From the NCBI RefSeq assembly GCF_008107635.1, contig NZ_SDGZ01000015.1:124001-188000 (forward strand): a stretch of DNA of 64,000 nt, in the 5' to 3' direction. The stretch comes from Weissella muntiaci (GTDB lineage Bacteria; Bacillota; Bacilli; Lactobacillales; Lactobacillaceae). The translations under genes and the position numbers were made by a program. Positions 35,185-43,684 of the stretch are shown here, piece after piece. The notes under the pieces are model-generated. The model was not told the origin of the DNA, did no database searches, and was given only the letters and a program-made list of their open reading frames with translations. Within the stretch, counting starts at the first letter, position 1. Every line of letters starts with the position of its first letter.

Positions 35185-36086
35185 TGCGCTAAAGCCCCCT
35201 TAATCGCTTCTAGTTGTTGTTCCTGCCATTTGAGAAAGCTCATATTATCAGGCTTAGTTTCTGTCACTCCAATAACGGGCACCTGCTTTTCCTCTGCATA
35301 TGCAACCGCCTGGTCTACTAATTTACTAGTCGTCTGCTTATTCTTAATCACTAACGCCACTTTCCCTTGGTCAATGGCATCATGCCATGCCCGAATATCT
35401 GCAGATGATGGATCGGTTCCTTCCTCCACCGCCGTTGCAAATTCCGGCACAATAATTTTGGCACCCAATGGCTCCAACGTATTATCCATTACCGGCTCAG
35501 TGGTTAGAACACTTTTACCGGCCAGCTGACCGCGGATCGATTCACGTAAATCATTTAACGGTGCTAGCGATTTCAAATATGCCTGTTGGTTTTTCTCAAA
35601 TTGTTCTTTATTCTGTGGGTCAAGCTTGGTAAAACTTTTAACCAATTGCTCAGTTAAAAGTTTTGCAGTGTCTGCACTATACCAGAAATGTTCATTATCC
35701 CCCGTATGATAGCCAACTAATTTAGCCACCGTTACAGAATCCGCTTGAGAATTTGCCTTTGCAAAATTAGTACTCCATGGGTCATAACCTCCCCCATTAC
35801 TAATAATCACTTGTGCTTTTTGATATGTTTTAGCAACTACTGCTGTCGGTTCAAATTCATGCGGATCCACACTTGCCTTATCAATAACATTAGTAACGGT
35901 CACCCGATCACCACCCACGGCCTGCGCCATCTCACCATAGAAATTCAAGGAACTCACGACATTAATCTTGCTTGCTTGATCCTGAACTGTTTTGTTTTGG
36001 CGCACGCCCGTTACGATCACCAATATAATTAAAGCAAGTACAAAAATGATCGGTATTGCCAATAGCCAGCGTTTAATCTTCGTCAT
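35181..36086 (-). CDS. adcA: Zinc ABC transporter substrate-binding protein
   Basis: A 301-residue cluster 9 (ZnuA/AdcA-type) binding protein. The N-terminus has one hydrophobic segment but no lipobox cysteine, so it is probably anchored by an uncleaved helix. Likely metal ligands are DPHEFEP and NEHFWYS, with EEGTDPSSADI in the second lobe. It lacks the long His-rich loop of Gram-negative ZnuA and the C-terminal ZinT domain of streptococcal AdcA. It starts 1 base after adcR ends. Confidence 0.9.
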   Translation of the reverse strand: MTKIKRWLLAIPIIFVLALIILVIVTGVRQNKTVQDQASKINVVSSLNFYGEMAQAVGGDRVTVTNVIDKASVDPHEFEPTAVVAKTYQKAQVIISNGGGYDPWSTNFAKANSQADSVTVAKLVGYHTGDNEHFWYSADTAKLLTEQLVKSFTKLDPQNKEQFEKNQQAYLKSLAPLNDLRESIRGQLAGKSVLTTEPVMDNTLEPLGAKIIVPEFATAVEEGTDPSSADIRAWHDAIDQGKVALVIKNKQTTSKLVDQAVAYAEEKQVPVIGVTETKPDNMSFLKWQEQQLEAIKGALAQ

Positions 36087-36087
36087 C

Positions 36088-36540
36088 CTAGCCCCCTATG
36101 CAACGTTCTTCCAATTCTGTCAAAAAGCGGCTAATTACACCGACTTCATCCGCCGAGAATTTGTCCAAAACATTTAGATATGCACTTTGTGTATTCGCAT
36201 GTGCTTTAACATGTTGTTGCGCTAATTCAGCGCCGGCATGTGTTAACGCCCAACGATTTGTCCGTGCATCGTCCGGATCTGAAATTGAGCTCACAACTGG
36301 TTCTTCACGCCGGTTTAAGCTCTTCATTGCCTTTGTCATCGCTGCTGGTGATATGCTCAATTTCCGAGCTAATTCGGCATTCGTCTGCGGACCATGCTGA
36401 GCAAGTAACATTAAAATATGCCCCTGCGTATTAGTCAAGATCGCTTCGTTATTATCAACTAAGACTTCTCGCTGGTTTTCTGCCAGCAAATGGATCTGAT
36501 TAAGATAGTGATCTAGTTGCTCTGCAACTGCCTCGTTCAT
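36088..36540 (-). CDS. adcR: Zinc-responsive MarR-family repressor
   Basis: A 150-residue MarR protein (HGPQTNAELARKLSISPAAMTKAMKSLNRR winged helix). Its position as the first gene of a zinc import operon, and a His/Glu-rich sequence resembling AdcR (MNEAVAEQLDHYLNQIHLLAENQ), support zinc sensing. Just upstream is a long inverted repeat containing AdcR-box-like TTAACCAGTAA and ACCGGTTAA, overlapping the promoter, so the operon is autorepressed. Confidence 0.9.
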   Translation of the reverse strand: MNEAVAEQLDHYLNQIHLLAENQREVLVDNNEAILTNTQGHILMLLAQHGPQTNAELARKLSISPAAMTKAMKSLNRREEPVVSSISDPDDARTNRWALTHAGAELAQQHVKAHANTQSAYLNVLDKFSADEVGVISRFLTELEERCIGG

Positions 36541-36568
36541 AATAAGTACCCTTTCTTATTTCTAAATT

Positions 36569-36607
36569 AAAATAGTTAACCAGTAAAGTATACCGGTTAA
36601 CTATTTT
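36569..36607 (-). promoter_or_regulatory. adc operon promoter/operator
   Basis: AAAATAGTTAACC and GGTTAACTATTTT form a perfect 13-bp inverted repeat with a 13-base centre. The centre contains the -10 TATACT (36587-36592); the -35 TTGTCT lies at 36610-36615, 17 bases away. Each arm contains most of the AdcR consensus TTAACYRGTTAA, so a repressor bound here would cover the -10. Confidence 0.75.
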
Positions 36608-36635
36608 CAAGACAAGCCCTAATTTTAAATTAGTA

Positions 36636-36672
36636 AAAAACAAGCCCTTCAATTTTGAAAGGGCTTGTTTCA
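36636..36672 (-). terminator. Terminator of the DUF975 gene
   Basis: AAACAAGCCCTTTCAA and TTGAAGGGCTTGTTT form a long stem with T residues on the minus strand. Confidence 0.82.
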
Positions 36673-36676
36673 GATT

Positions 36677-37423
36677 TTATAATTCATCATCAACTGATGG
36701 CTGCTTTGGTTGCAAAACCTCTACCTTTACTGCTGGCTCGTCTACGCCACCACGTAGTTCTACGAAGAACTCAGCACGTGCTGCAGTGTGGTATGGCACA
36801 ACATAAATCGCAGCCAAGCCAAAAGTTAGCGCCATCAAGATCCACCAACCAATAAAGGTAAGATCTAACACAAATAGCTCCATCTTATGACCTAACATCA
36901 ATTCACGTGATTCAGTCAAATATTCGGTTGCATTTGCAATTGGCCGATTGTTCTTTACGTCTTCGGCAAACAGTAGATCAGCCTGAGCATAGGAATAAGT
37001 CTTAATTATCCCAGGAACAAAAAGTAACAGACTCCAGAGAAAAATGAAAATGAACCGAACACCCAGAATGACAACAACATCCCGAATTGTATCGCCGTAC
37101 CAAAAACGTACGCTCTTTGCATATGGTTCTTCAGGCACCTGCTTATCACGATACCATTCAACAAAGCCCCACATCGTCCCTAAAGCAAAAATACCGATAA
37201 CAACACTGCTGAATAGTCCAGATGTGACAGACCCAGCAGCATATCTAATTGTTTCAGCGATTGCATGTTCGCTGATTATTCTATTTGGCTGACGATAATA
37301 ACTAACGCCGATGTCTAGTAAATACCAAATAACAATGAAGGCTGATAACTTTAAAGACACGCCAAAATTAGGCTTCTTAATCAAATTACGGGCCTTTTGC
37401 CTGATGATATAACTATTATTCAT
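36677..37423 (-). CDS. DUF975 integral membrane protein
   Basis: A 248-residue protein with about six helices. The start at 37423 (MNNSYIIRQKARNLIKK) follows AGGAG at 8 bases. The YSYAQADLLFAED...NATEYLTESRELMLGHK segment is the DUF975 signature, found in many Firmicutes. No mechanism is known. The gene is monocistronic and lies between the adc operon and the tRNA cluster. Confidence 0.85.
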   Translation of the reverse strand: MNNSYIIRQKARNLIKKPNFGVSLKLSAFIVIWYLLDIGVSYYRQPNRIISEHAIAETIRYAAGSVTSGLFSSVVIGIFALGTMWGFVEWYRDKQVPEEPYAKSVRFWYGDTIRDVVVILGVRFIFIFLWSLLLFVPGIIKTYSYAQADLLFAEDVKNNRPIANATEYLTESRELMLGHKMELFVLDLTFIGWWILMALTFGLAAIYVVPYHTAARAEFFVELRGGVDEPAVKVEVLQPKQPSVDDEL

Positions 37424-37507
37424 ATTTATTTCTCCTAAAAATCCCAAAGCTGATCAATATGTAACCCAATTCAACATATTCCTTTGCCAACCTCACACCA
37501 ACACCCA

Positions 37508-37535
37508 TAAAAAAACTGGAACAGAGCTGTCCCAG
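37508..37535 (-). terminator. Terminator of the distal tRNA-Gln gene
   Basis: ACTGGGACAG and CTGTTCCAGT pair over a short loop; seven T residues follow on the minus strand. Confidence 0.75.
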
Positions 37536-37605
37536 TATAATGAATCAATCTACACAATGCACTGGTGGTCCCTTGATTAACTTCAAGTTGCTTAGTTGCA
37601 AAAAA

Positions 37606-37677
37606 TTGGGGTAGCTGGGATCGAACCAGCGCATATTGGTACCAAAAACCAATGCCTTACCACTTGGCGATACCCCA
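37606..37677 (-). tRNA. tRNA-Gln (anticodon TTG), copy 1
   Basis: A 72-nt cloverleaf with acceptor TGGGGTA/TACCCCA, discriminator A, anticodon loop TTTTGGT (TTG, reads CAA/CAG) and T-loop TTCGATC. CCA is not encoded. Confidence 0.93.
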
Positions 37678-37735
37678 TTAATCTTATTATCAGATATGGT
37701 AACAAAGCAAAAATCTTGTGTCAAATTTATACACA

Positions 37736-37773
37736 TAAAAAGCCGGCAAGCGCACGCACTCACCGACCCTTTT
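37736..37773 (-). terminator. Terminator between the two tRNA-Gln genes
   Basis: GTCGGTGAG and CTTGCCGGC pair with G-U pairs, flanked by A and T runs. It suggests that copy 1 was once, or is still, a separately terminated unit. Confidence 0.55.
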
Positions 37774-37774
37774 A

Positions 37775-37846
37775 TTGGGGTAGCTGGGATCGAACCAGCG
37801 CATGTTGGTACCAAAAACCAATGCCTTACCACTTGGCGATACCCCA
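37775..37846 (-). tRNA. tRNA-Gln (anticodon TTG), copy 2
   Basis: Same as copy 1 except for one base at the variable-loop boundary. It lies 5 bases downstream of tRNA-Tyr. Confidence 0.93.
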
Positions 37847-37851
37847 ATCAA

Positions 37852-37934
37852 TGGGGGCTATAGGATTCGAACCTATGAACCCGAAGGAATGGATTTACAG
37901 TCCATCGCGTTTAACCAGACTTCGCTAAACCCCC
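37852..37934 (-). tRNA. tRNA-Tyr (anticodon GTA), copy 1
   Basis: An 83-nt class II tRNA with long variable arm, anticodon loop containing CTGTAAA (GTA) and acceptor GGGGG.../...CCCCC. A promoter (TTGCAT, 17 bases, TACTAT) lies upstream on the minus strand at about 37.96 kb. Confidence 0.93.
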
Positions 37935-38109
37935 GCAACAACAAAATATATAGTATCAATTAATCACAGTAAATGCAACAGTTTTGTTAAAAAAATTCAC
38001 ATTTCGGTCGAAATATATCATTTACATCACAAAAACATGCTCAGGGCGCTATCCAGAACCCCAACCAGACTTTCCATATTCTAATCAAATAACTCACTCC
38101 AACTATAGT

Positions 38110-39024
38110 CTAAAGATCCTGCCCCAACTGAAAGTCAGCGCCAATTTGTAACAATGCTTTTCTAAAAACCGAAAAAGTTGGCCCCTTTTTAAGATAAGCT
38201 AATTCAACTGGTGAGCTGATACCACTCAAGGGAGCAAAGCGGACGTCCATTTGCTTTAACCAGCGCTGATTTCTAGCAACGTAAAGCGCCGGCAAGATTG
38301 TCTGACCAACACCACTGATTGCTAATTCCGCGGCCGTCACAATATCCGGAACCTCCATAATTACCGGGCGTAGAATTTTACGCTCTTTGAGGTATTGATC
38401 AACCACCTGTTGATAATTTGTATCAGCCGGCAAAACAATCAGCGGTAGTTGGTTAACGTTGTGTAAGACGTCATTAGCTTGCTGGTGAGCTTGCCTGATA
38501 AAGGATCCATTCGTACCAAACAATCCTAGCCGATCGATAAAGATCGATTCGATTTGCCAATGCCCCTGATGATCCATAGGCATACCCACAAAATAATCAA
38601 GTTCCCCTGCCATCATCTTATATTGAGCATGCTTAGTTGTTAACTCGTCTAATTCGATCGTCAACTCAGGGAAACTTTCCTTCAACCGTTTAATCAAGGT
38701 TGGATATATAAGCTGTCCTAACGAGCGGTTTGTACCCAATTTCAAAACACCTTGGCTATATCCATTAAGTGTTTCCATTTTCAATTCAAAGTTGTGTGCG
38801 GCTTGTTCGGTCGTTGTTAAATAATCCAAGTATTGTTTCCCAGCGTAGGTTAAAGTCATAGGCTGATGATCACGATTCAATATCTGATTGCCAATTCGCT
38901 GTTCGGCCTCATGAATCGACCGCGTAAGGTATGGCTGACTTAAATATAGCACCTCAGCCGTTAAAGATAGATTTCCCAAATCTTGAATCGTTGCCAATAC
39001 CTGGCGCATTTGCTTACCGTCCAT
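38110..39024 (-). CDS. LysR family transcriptional regulator
   Basis: A 304-residue LysR protein. The ATG at 39024 follows AGGAGG at 7 bases. The helix-turn-helix (NLSLTAEVLYLSQPYLTRSIHEAEQRIG) is N-terminal and the periplasmic-binding-like effector domain occupies residues 90-300. Divergent to the old yellow enzyme gene, the classical arrangement for a LysR activator of its neighbour. Ligand unknown. Confidence 0.9.
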   Translation of the reverse strand: MDGKQMRQVLATIQDLGNLSLTAEVLYLSQPYLTRSIHEAEQRIGNQILNRDHQPMTLTYAGKQYLDYLTTTEQAAHNFELKMETLNGYSQGVLKLGTNRSLGQLIYPTLIKRLKESFPELTIELDELTTKHAQYKMMAGELDYFVGMPMDHQGHWQIESIFIDRLGLFGTNGSFIRQAHQQANDVLHNVNQLPLIVLPADTNYQQVVDQYLKERKILRPVIMEVPDIVTAAELAISGVGQTILPALYVARNQRWLKQMDVRFAPLSGISSPVELAYLKKGPTFSVFRKALLQIGADFQLGQDL

Positions 39025-39102
39025 GATCAAACCTCCTAGCCGAATTTAGCATAATTATATATCTAATTCGTTATTTCACAAGAGCCAATATCAACTGCAT
39101 AA

Positions 39103-39112
39103 TACAATTGTA
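39103..39112. promoter_or_regulatory. Copper-box-like site upstream of the flavin oxidoreductase gene
   Basis: TACAATTGTA fits TACANNTGTA exactly and lies 37 bases before the start, in the core promoter. It may simply be an AT-rich -10 region, so the role is uncertain. Confidence 0.4.
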
Positions 39113-39148
39113 TAAAACTTGTGACTACTGGAAATTGGAGACATAACT

Positions 39149-40354
39149 ATGACAGAACATAATTTTTTGCAACCATATACTTTTCAAAGCGGTGTTACCG
39201 TGGCAAATAGAATCGTAATGGCCCCTCTAACACAGGAAATGGGCAATGCCGATGGCACTGTTAGCCCATCGGAGCTCCGCTGGTATCGTCTCCATTCGGG
39301 TGATGCAGGTATGATCATCACTGGTTCATCGAATGTTTCTGAACTCGGTAAAGGTTTTGAAGGCGAGTTTGGGGTCTGGGACGATCGTTTTATTCCAGGA
39401 CTTCGCGACGCCGCCTCTGCCATCAAGAGCCGTGGTTCAAAAGCTATCTTACAAATTTTCGACGCCGGACGCATTTCTTCTACTAAAATCCTTCGTGGTC
39501 ACGACATCGTCAGCGCATCTGAAATTGCCGCTCCACGTGAAGGATATGAAACCCCACGTGCGCTATCCGGTGAAGAGGTTCTACAGACCATTAAGAATTT
39601 TGGCGAAGCAACCAGGCGCGCAATTGAGGCTGGCTGGGACGGCGTTGAAATTCACGGTGCCAATACCTACCTAATTCAGCAATTTTTCTCTCCCAACTCC
39701 AATCAACGTACCGATGAATGGGGTGGCGATTTAGAGAGGCGAATGCACTTTCCATTAGCCGTTATTAATGAAGTAAAGTCAGTCATCGCTAAATATGCAA
39801 CTCGACCATTCATTATGGGCTATCGAATTTCACCAGAAGAGGTTGAAGAACCCGGGATTACCCTTGCAGACGCACACGCGCTTGTTGAAAAACTAAAAGA
39901 TGAGCCTTTGGACTACCTCAGTATTTCATTGGGTTACGCTTGGCGAACATCGCTGCGTGACGAAAATGATAAAGAGTTGATCTTGAACAAATTTGTTAAT
40001 CAAGTTGGTGACGCCTTTCCTATTTTTGTCGCCGGTCAAATTATCACACCAGCTGACGCCGACCGCGCCCTGAATGACGGTGCAACTTTTGCTGTAATGG
40101 GACTTGAGTCAATCCGTGAACCACACTGGGTTAAGAAAGTTATCAATAATGATGAGGACAGCATCCGCTATGAATTTTCACTTGCCGACGCTGAAGAATT
40201 AGGTATTGAGCCACCATTCCTAACCTTTCTTTTACGGGGATTCCGTAAGGCGCTACGTGTCTCAACCGATCCTAAAATTGATGCCAACGTTTACCAAAAC
40301 ATGGCTGCACCATATGAATCAACAAAGCGCAGTCGCGAATACCTAGGGAACTAA
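39149..40354 (+). CDS. NADH-dependent flavin oxidoreductase (old yellow enzyme family)
   Basis: A 401-residue FMN barrel enzyme. VTVANRIVMAPLTQEMGNADG is the usual N-terminal FMN segment; WDGVEIHGANTYLIQQFFSPNSNQRTDEWGG is the central family signature, with the substrate-binding His-x-x-Asn (HGAN). It reduces activated double bonds or quinone-like electrophiles with NAD(P)H. It is divergent from a LysR gene, with a possible copper box in its promoter. GGAG precedes the ATG. Confidence 0.92.
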   Translation: MTEHNFLQPYTFQSGVTVANRIVMAPLTQEMGNADGTVSPSELRWYRLHSGDAGMIITGSSNVSELGKGFEGEFGVWDDRFIPGLRDAASAIKSRGSKAILQIFDAGRISSTKILRGHDIVSASEIAAPREGYETPRALSGEEVLQTIKNFGEATRRAIEAGWDGVEIHGANTYLIQQFFSPNSNQRTDEWGGDLERRMHFPLAVINEVKSVIAKYATRPFIMGYRISPEEVEEPGITLADAHALVEKLKDEPLDYLSISLGYAWRTSLRDENDKELILNKFVNQVGDAFPIFVAGQIITPADADRALNDGATFAVMGLESIREPHWVKKVINNDEDSIRYEFSLADAEELGIEPPFLTFLLRGFRKALRVSTDPKIDANVYQNMAAPYESTKRSREYLGN

Positions 40355-40378
40355 CCCCCAGTCACACATTTAGAAAAC

Positions 40379-40414
40379 AAAAAAAGCAACGACCTCAATC
40401 GGTCGTTGCTTTTT
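40379..40414. terminator. Bidirectional terminator between the oxidoreductase gene and tRNA-Gln copy 3
   Basis: AAAAAGCAACGACC and GGTCGTTGCTTTTT pair over a 6-base loop between convergent units. Confidence 0.84.
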
Positions 40415-40419
40415 AATAG

Positions 40420-40491
40420 TTGGGGTAGCTGGGATCGAACCAGCGCATATTGGTACCAAAAACCAATGCCTTACCACTTGGCGATACCCCA
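40420..40491 (-). tRNA. tRNA-Gln (anticodon TTG), copy 3
   Basis: Identical to copy 1 across 72 bases; part of a roughly 160-bp Tyr-Gln unit repeated at 37775-37934. Confidence 0.93.
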
Positions 40492-40496
40492 ATCAA

Positions 40497-40579
40497 TGGG
40501 GGCTATAGGATTCGAACCTATGAACCCGAAGGAATGGATTTACAGTCCATCGCGTTTAACCAGACTTCGCTAAACCCCC
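40497..40579 (-). tRNA. tRNA-Tyr (anticodon GTA), copy 2
   Basis: Identical to copy 1 across 83 bases. Its own promoter on the minus strand is TTGACG, 17 bases, TATTAT (about 40.63-40.66 kb), which differs from the promoter of copy 1. Confidence 0.93.
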
Positions 40580-40644
40580 ATAAATAACTGTGATCAGTTA
40601 GTTGAACACTCTGCTCAACAGGTATTTATAATACAGGAAGCACC

Positions 40645-41466
40645 CTAGTTCGTCAACACTTTTATCGCAAGTTTGTCGATCCAAGTTGCCATGAAGGTTT
40701 CTTGGGTCCATTCTTTCAATCGACGGCGATTATATCCGACACTCGGATTATAGTATGCCACCTGCTGATGTTGCCGAACTGGTGCCGATATATGCATGTG
40801 TCCATAATAAACATTCTGAACATTTGGATACTGCTCAATTAAATTCCCCGTCCTTGGTGAACCCATGATTCCATTTACAAGGGCCCAGCGCGCATCATTT
40901 TTAGGGTACATTATATCATCACCAATTGGTGCAAAATGAGTAAAGAAAAGCACTTGTTTCTGTTCTTGATGAGATTTATCTAATAAATTGCCGATTTGTT
41001 TTAATACTAGATCTGTCCTCTCAATATCAGTCATCGGCTGTTTAATTTGTCGATCGAAATATAGATTCCGGCGAAATGAGGCGACTCTTTCAGGCTCCAC
41101 ACCTTCTGCAAAACGATAATCATACCAACCGTTATTACCAATAATCTGCCAGTTCGTGCCCGGAATATCAAGGCTCTGATTATGCAAATAGAGTTCATCG
41201 ACTGGAGACTCTAACTCATCAAAACTAATCCCACGAGCCATATCATGATTACCAGCAATAAAGCGTACTAGCATTCCCAATCCGACCAACTCTTGTAATT
41301 TACGAACATACGCTAAACTCTTCTCGAAATCATTGAAAAGATCACCAGCAATTAGGTAGATATCGATTTTCTCATTTAATAGGTAGTCAGCTTGCATTTT
41401 AAGTATTTCAGCACTATCCAATTTATTAACGTCTAAATGGTTATCAGAACTGATTGCAACTCGCAT
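40645..41466 (-). CDS. Metallophosphoesterase (calcineurin-like)
   Basis: A 273-residue phosphoesterase. The start at 41466 (MRVAISSDNHLD) follows GAGGTG. All metal-binding motifs are present: SDNHLD, IAGDLFND, AGNHDMARG, FFTHFAP and GHMHISAP. The substrate is not predictable; lactobacillar relatives are annotated as generic phosphoesterases. Confidence 0.9.
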   Translation of the reverse strand: MRVAISSDNHLDVNKLDSAEILKMQADYLLNEKIDIYLIAGDLFNDFEKSLAYVRKLQELVGLGMLVRFIAGNHDMARGISFDELESPVDELYLHNQSLDIPGTNWQIIGNNGWYDYRFAEGVEPERVASFRRNLYFDRQIKQPMTDIERTDLVLKQIGNLLDKSHQEQKQVLFFTHFAPIGDDIMYPKNDARWALVNGIMGSPRTGNLIEQYPNVQNVYYGHMHISAPVRQHQQVAYYNPSVGYNRRRLKEWTQETFMATWIDKLAIKVLTN

Positions 41467-41634
41467 AGATTCACCTCGCATGTAATATATGTTAATTATT
41501 GGAACAAAAACTTTATAAAATATTCTAAAAATGAGCAACTTATCAGATTATCGTTTACAAAGAGCCATTAAATGGGTTAAAGTATTAGAGATATCTTATA
41601 AATTAATTATACAGTTAAGGGGTTTAATAGTTGT

Positions 41635-43077
41635 ATGGAAGAAAAAAAATTCTTGGGGCAGCCACGAGCGCTCTCGACATTGTTCATGACTGAGATGTGG
41701 GAACGCTTCTCATACTACGGTATGCGTGCGATCTTACTTTACTACATGTGGCACTTGATTTCGACCGGGGACCTAAACATCTCACGGACGACCGCCGCAT
41801 CAATTATGGCCATCTATGCTTCAATGGTTTACTTATCAGGAGCAGTTGGTGGTTATATTGCCGACCGAATTCTAGGAGCCCGTCGAACCGTATTCTGGGG
41901 TGGTGTTCTGATTATGCTTGGGCACATTGCATTAGCAATGCCATTTGGAGCAAGCGCTTTGTTCTCCTCAATCGCCTTAATCATTATTGGTACGGGGCTA
42001 CTAAAGCCCAACGTTTCTTCGCTAGTCGGATCATTGTACAAGCCCAACGATGCTAGTCGTGATGCTGGATTCTCAATCTTCGTCTTCGGAATTAACCTAG
42101 GTGCTTTCATCGCTCCACTACTAGTTGGAGCTACGCAAGAAGCCGCTGGTTACCACGTGGCCTTCGGTTTGGCAGCTGTTGGAATGTTCTTTGGTCTTCT
42201 CCAATATCACTTCGGTGGCAAGCGCCTAAATAAAGACACAAACTATCCAACTGATCCAATTCAGTCTGAAGAAATCAAGCCATTAATTGTTCGTATCACA
42301 ATTGGGGTTGTTCTACTTGTACTTGTAGTTGCTTGGATGTTTATGATGGGTTGGAATGATGTCGAAGCCTTTATCCGGCTAATGACAATCATTGCGGTGA
42401 TTATTCCCGTATCATACTTTGTCACGATGACAACTTCAAAGAAGATTACCAAAGAGGAACGTTCACACGTTTGGGCCTACTTGCCACTCTTCTTAGCGGC
42501 CGTGCTCTTCTGGGCCATTGAGGAACAAGGGTCAATCGTGCTAGCAACTTTCGCTGCTGAACGAATTGATACATCTTGGTTCCCTGCTGCATGGTTCCAA
42601 TCTCTTAACCCATTGTTCATTATGCTTTACACGCCATTCTTTGCCTGGCTTTGGACGAAATGGCGCAAGAATCAACCTTCATCACCAACTAAGTTCGCAC
42701 TTGGTCTGATGTTTGCTGGTGCATCATTCTTGTTGATGACCTTACCTGGGACGCTTTTTGGTACCGATGTTAAGGTTTCACCACTTTGGTTGGTTGGATC
42801 TTGGGCCCTTGTTATTATTGGTGAAATGTTAATCTCACCAGTTGGCCTATCTGTAACAACTAAACTAGCCCCTAAGGCGTTTATGTCACAGATGATGTCA
42901 ATGTGGTTCCTAGCTGCCGCCGCTGGTTCAGCTTTGAACGCCGAGTTAGTTACACTTTACAACCCCGCCAATGAAGTTCAATACTTCTTCTGGTTCGGAT
43001 CAGCTTCCGTTGCGGTTGGTGTAATTCTACTCTTCCTATCACGTTACATTCAACGATTGATGCTAGGAATTAAATAA
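41635..43077 (+). CDS. dtpT: Di/tripeptide:proton symporter, POT family
   Basis: A 480-residue transporter with about 12-14 helices. The POT signature [18 protein letters not shown] near residue 20 and [22 protein letters not shown] follow the family. It imports peptides by proton symport, matching the auxotrophic life of these bacteria. RBS AAGGGG is somewhat distant from the ATG. Confidence 0.94.
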   Translation: MEEKKFLGQPRALSTLFMTEMWERFSYYGMRAILLYYMWHLISTGDLNISRTTAASIMAIYASMVYLSGAVGGYIADRILGARRTVFWGGVLIMLGHIALAMPFGASALFSSIALIIIGTGLLKPNVSSLVGSLYKPNDASRDAGFSIFVFGINLGAFIAPLLVGATQEAAGYHVAFGLAAVGMFFGLLQYHFGGKRLNKDTNYPTDPIQSEEIKPLIVRITIGVVLLVLVVAWMFMMGWNDVEAFIRLMTIIAVIIPVSYFVTMTTSKKITKEERSHVWAYLPLFLAAVLFWAIEEQGSIVLATFAAERIDTSWFPAAWFQSLNPLFIMLYTPFFAWLWTKWRKNQPSSPTKFALGLMFAGASFLLMTLPGTLFGTDVKVSPLWLVGSWALVIIGEMLISPVGLSVTTKLAPKAFMSQMMSMWFLAAAAGSALNAELVTLYNPANEVQYFFWFGSASVAVGVILLFLSRYIQRLMLGIK

Positions 43078-43080
43078 ACT

Positions 43081-43122
43081 AAAAAAGAACCTTGAAGTAA
43101 TCACACTTCAAGGTTCTTTTTA
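43081..43122. terminator. Bidirectional terminator between dtpT and the DUF1836 gene
   Basis: AAAAGAACCTTGAAGT and ACTTCAAGGTTCTTTT pair over an 8-base loop. Confidence 0.83.
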
Positions 43123-43124
43123 TA

Positions 43125-43616
43125 TCACGCATTACGCATTAAAGCTAAGAGTTTCTCTGATTCCATTTTTTGATAAACAATGCTGGCTGCATCACGCATC
43201 AGTTGTGCTGATAATTCACTAGCAAGTAGCTCTTCAGGATCGATTGGTCCTTGCAGACGAGTCAGCAAACTGTTTACAAATTGATCATACGCCGATTTAG
43301 GATAATCATTAGCAGTAATCACATCAATCGCCGCCCGAATCTCTTCAAGGCTAAAAACCGGCTTCATCAATGAAATTATCAACAGATCAGCAATATGAAT
43401 CGTTTGATACTTCTTTTTAATTGGTGCCAGCAAAACCTTCTTCTTAACATAGTTGTTAATCATCGTTGAGGTTACTTCAGGTAGTTCCAAAGGCTTCAAG
43501 ACACTATTTACATACTCCACCAATTGATCCATGTATAGATCGATCACCGGTAGATCTTCCCAACTGGGGAAAGTAATCTTCTTTAAGTGTTCACGCCAGC
43601 GTTTATATTCTTCCAT
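43125..43616 (-). CDS. DUF1836 protein
   Basis: A 163-residue soluble protein. PEVTSTMINNYVKKKVLLAPIKKKYQTIHIADLLII resembles a MerR-like DNA-binding segment, as is usual in DUF1836, so a regulatory role is possible but unproven. AGGAGG lies 10 bases before the ATG. Monocistronic. Confidence 0.82.
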   Translation of the reverse strand: MEEYKRWREHLKKITFPSWEDLPVIDLYMDQLVEYVNSVLKPLELPEVTSTMINNYVKKKVLLAPIKKKYQTIHIADLLIISLMKPVFSLEEIRAAIDVITANDYPKSAYDQFVNSLLTRLQGPIDPEELLASELSAQLMRDAASIVYQKMESEKLLALMRNA

Positions 43617-43684
43617 AACGTTCTACCCTCCTAGTTTTGCTATAACTCTATTTTAGCACACCTAGACTGTAAGACTATCTTATA

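Noticed and set aside
37606..37677. Third tRNA-Gln copy as a pseudogene
   Set aside because: All stems pair, the anticodon loop is intact and a terminator follows, so it looks functional.
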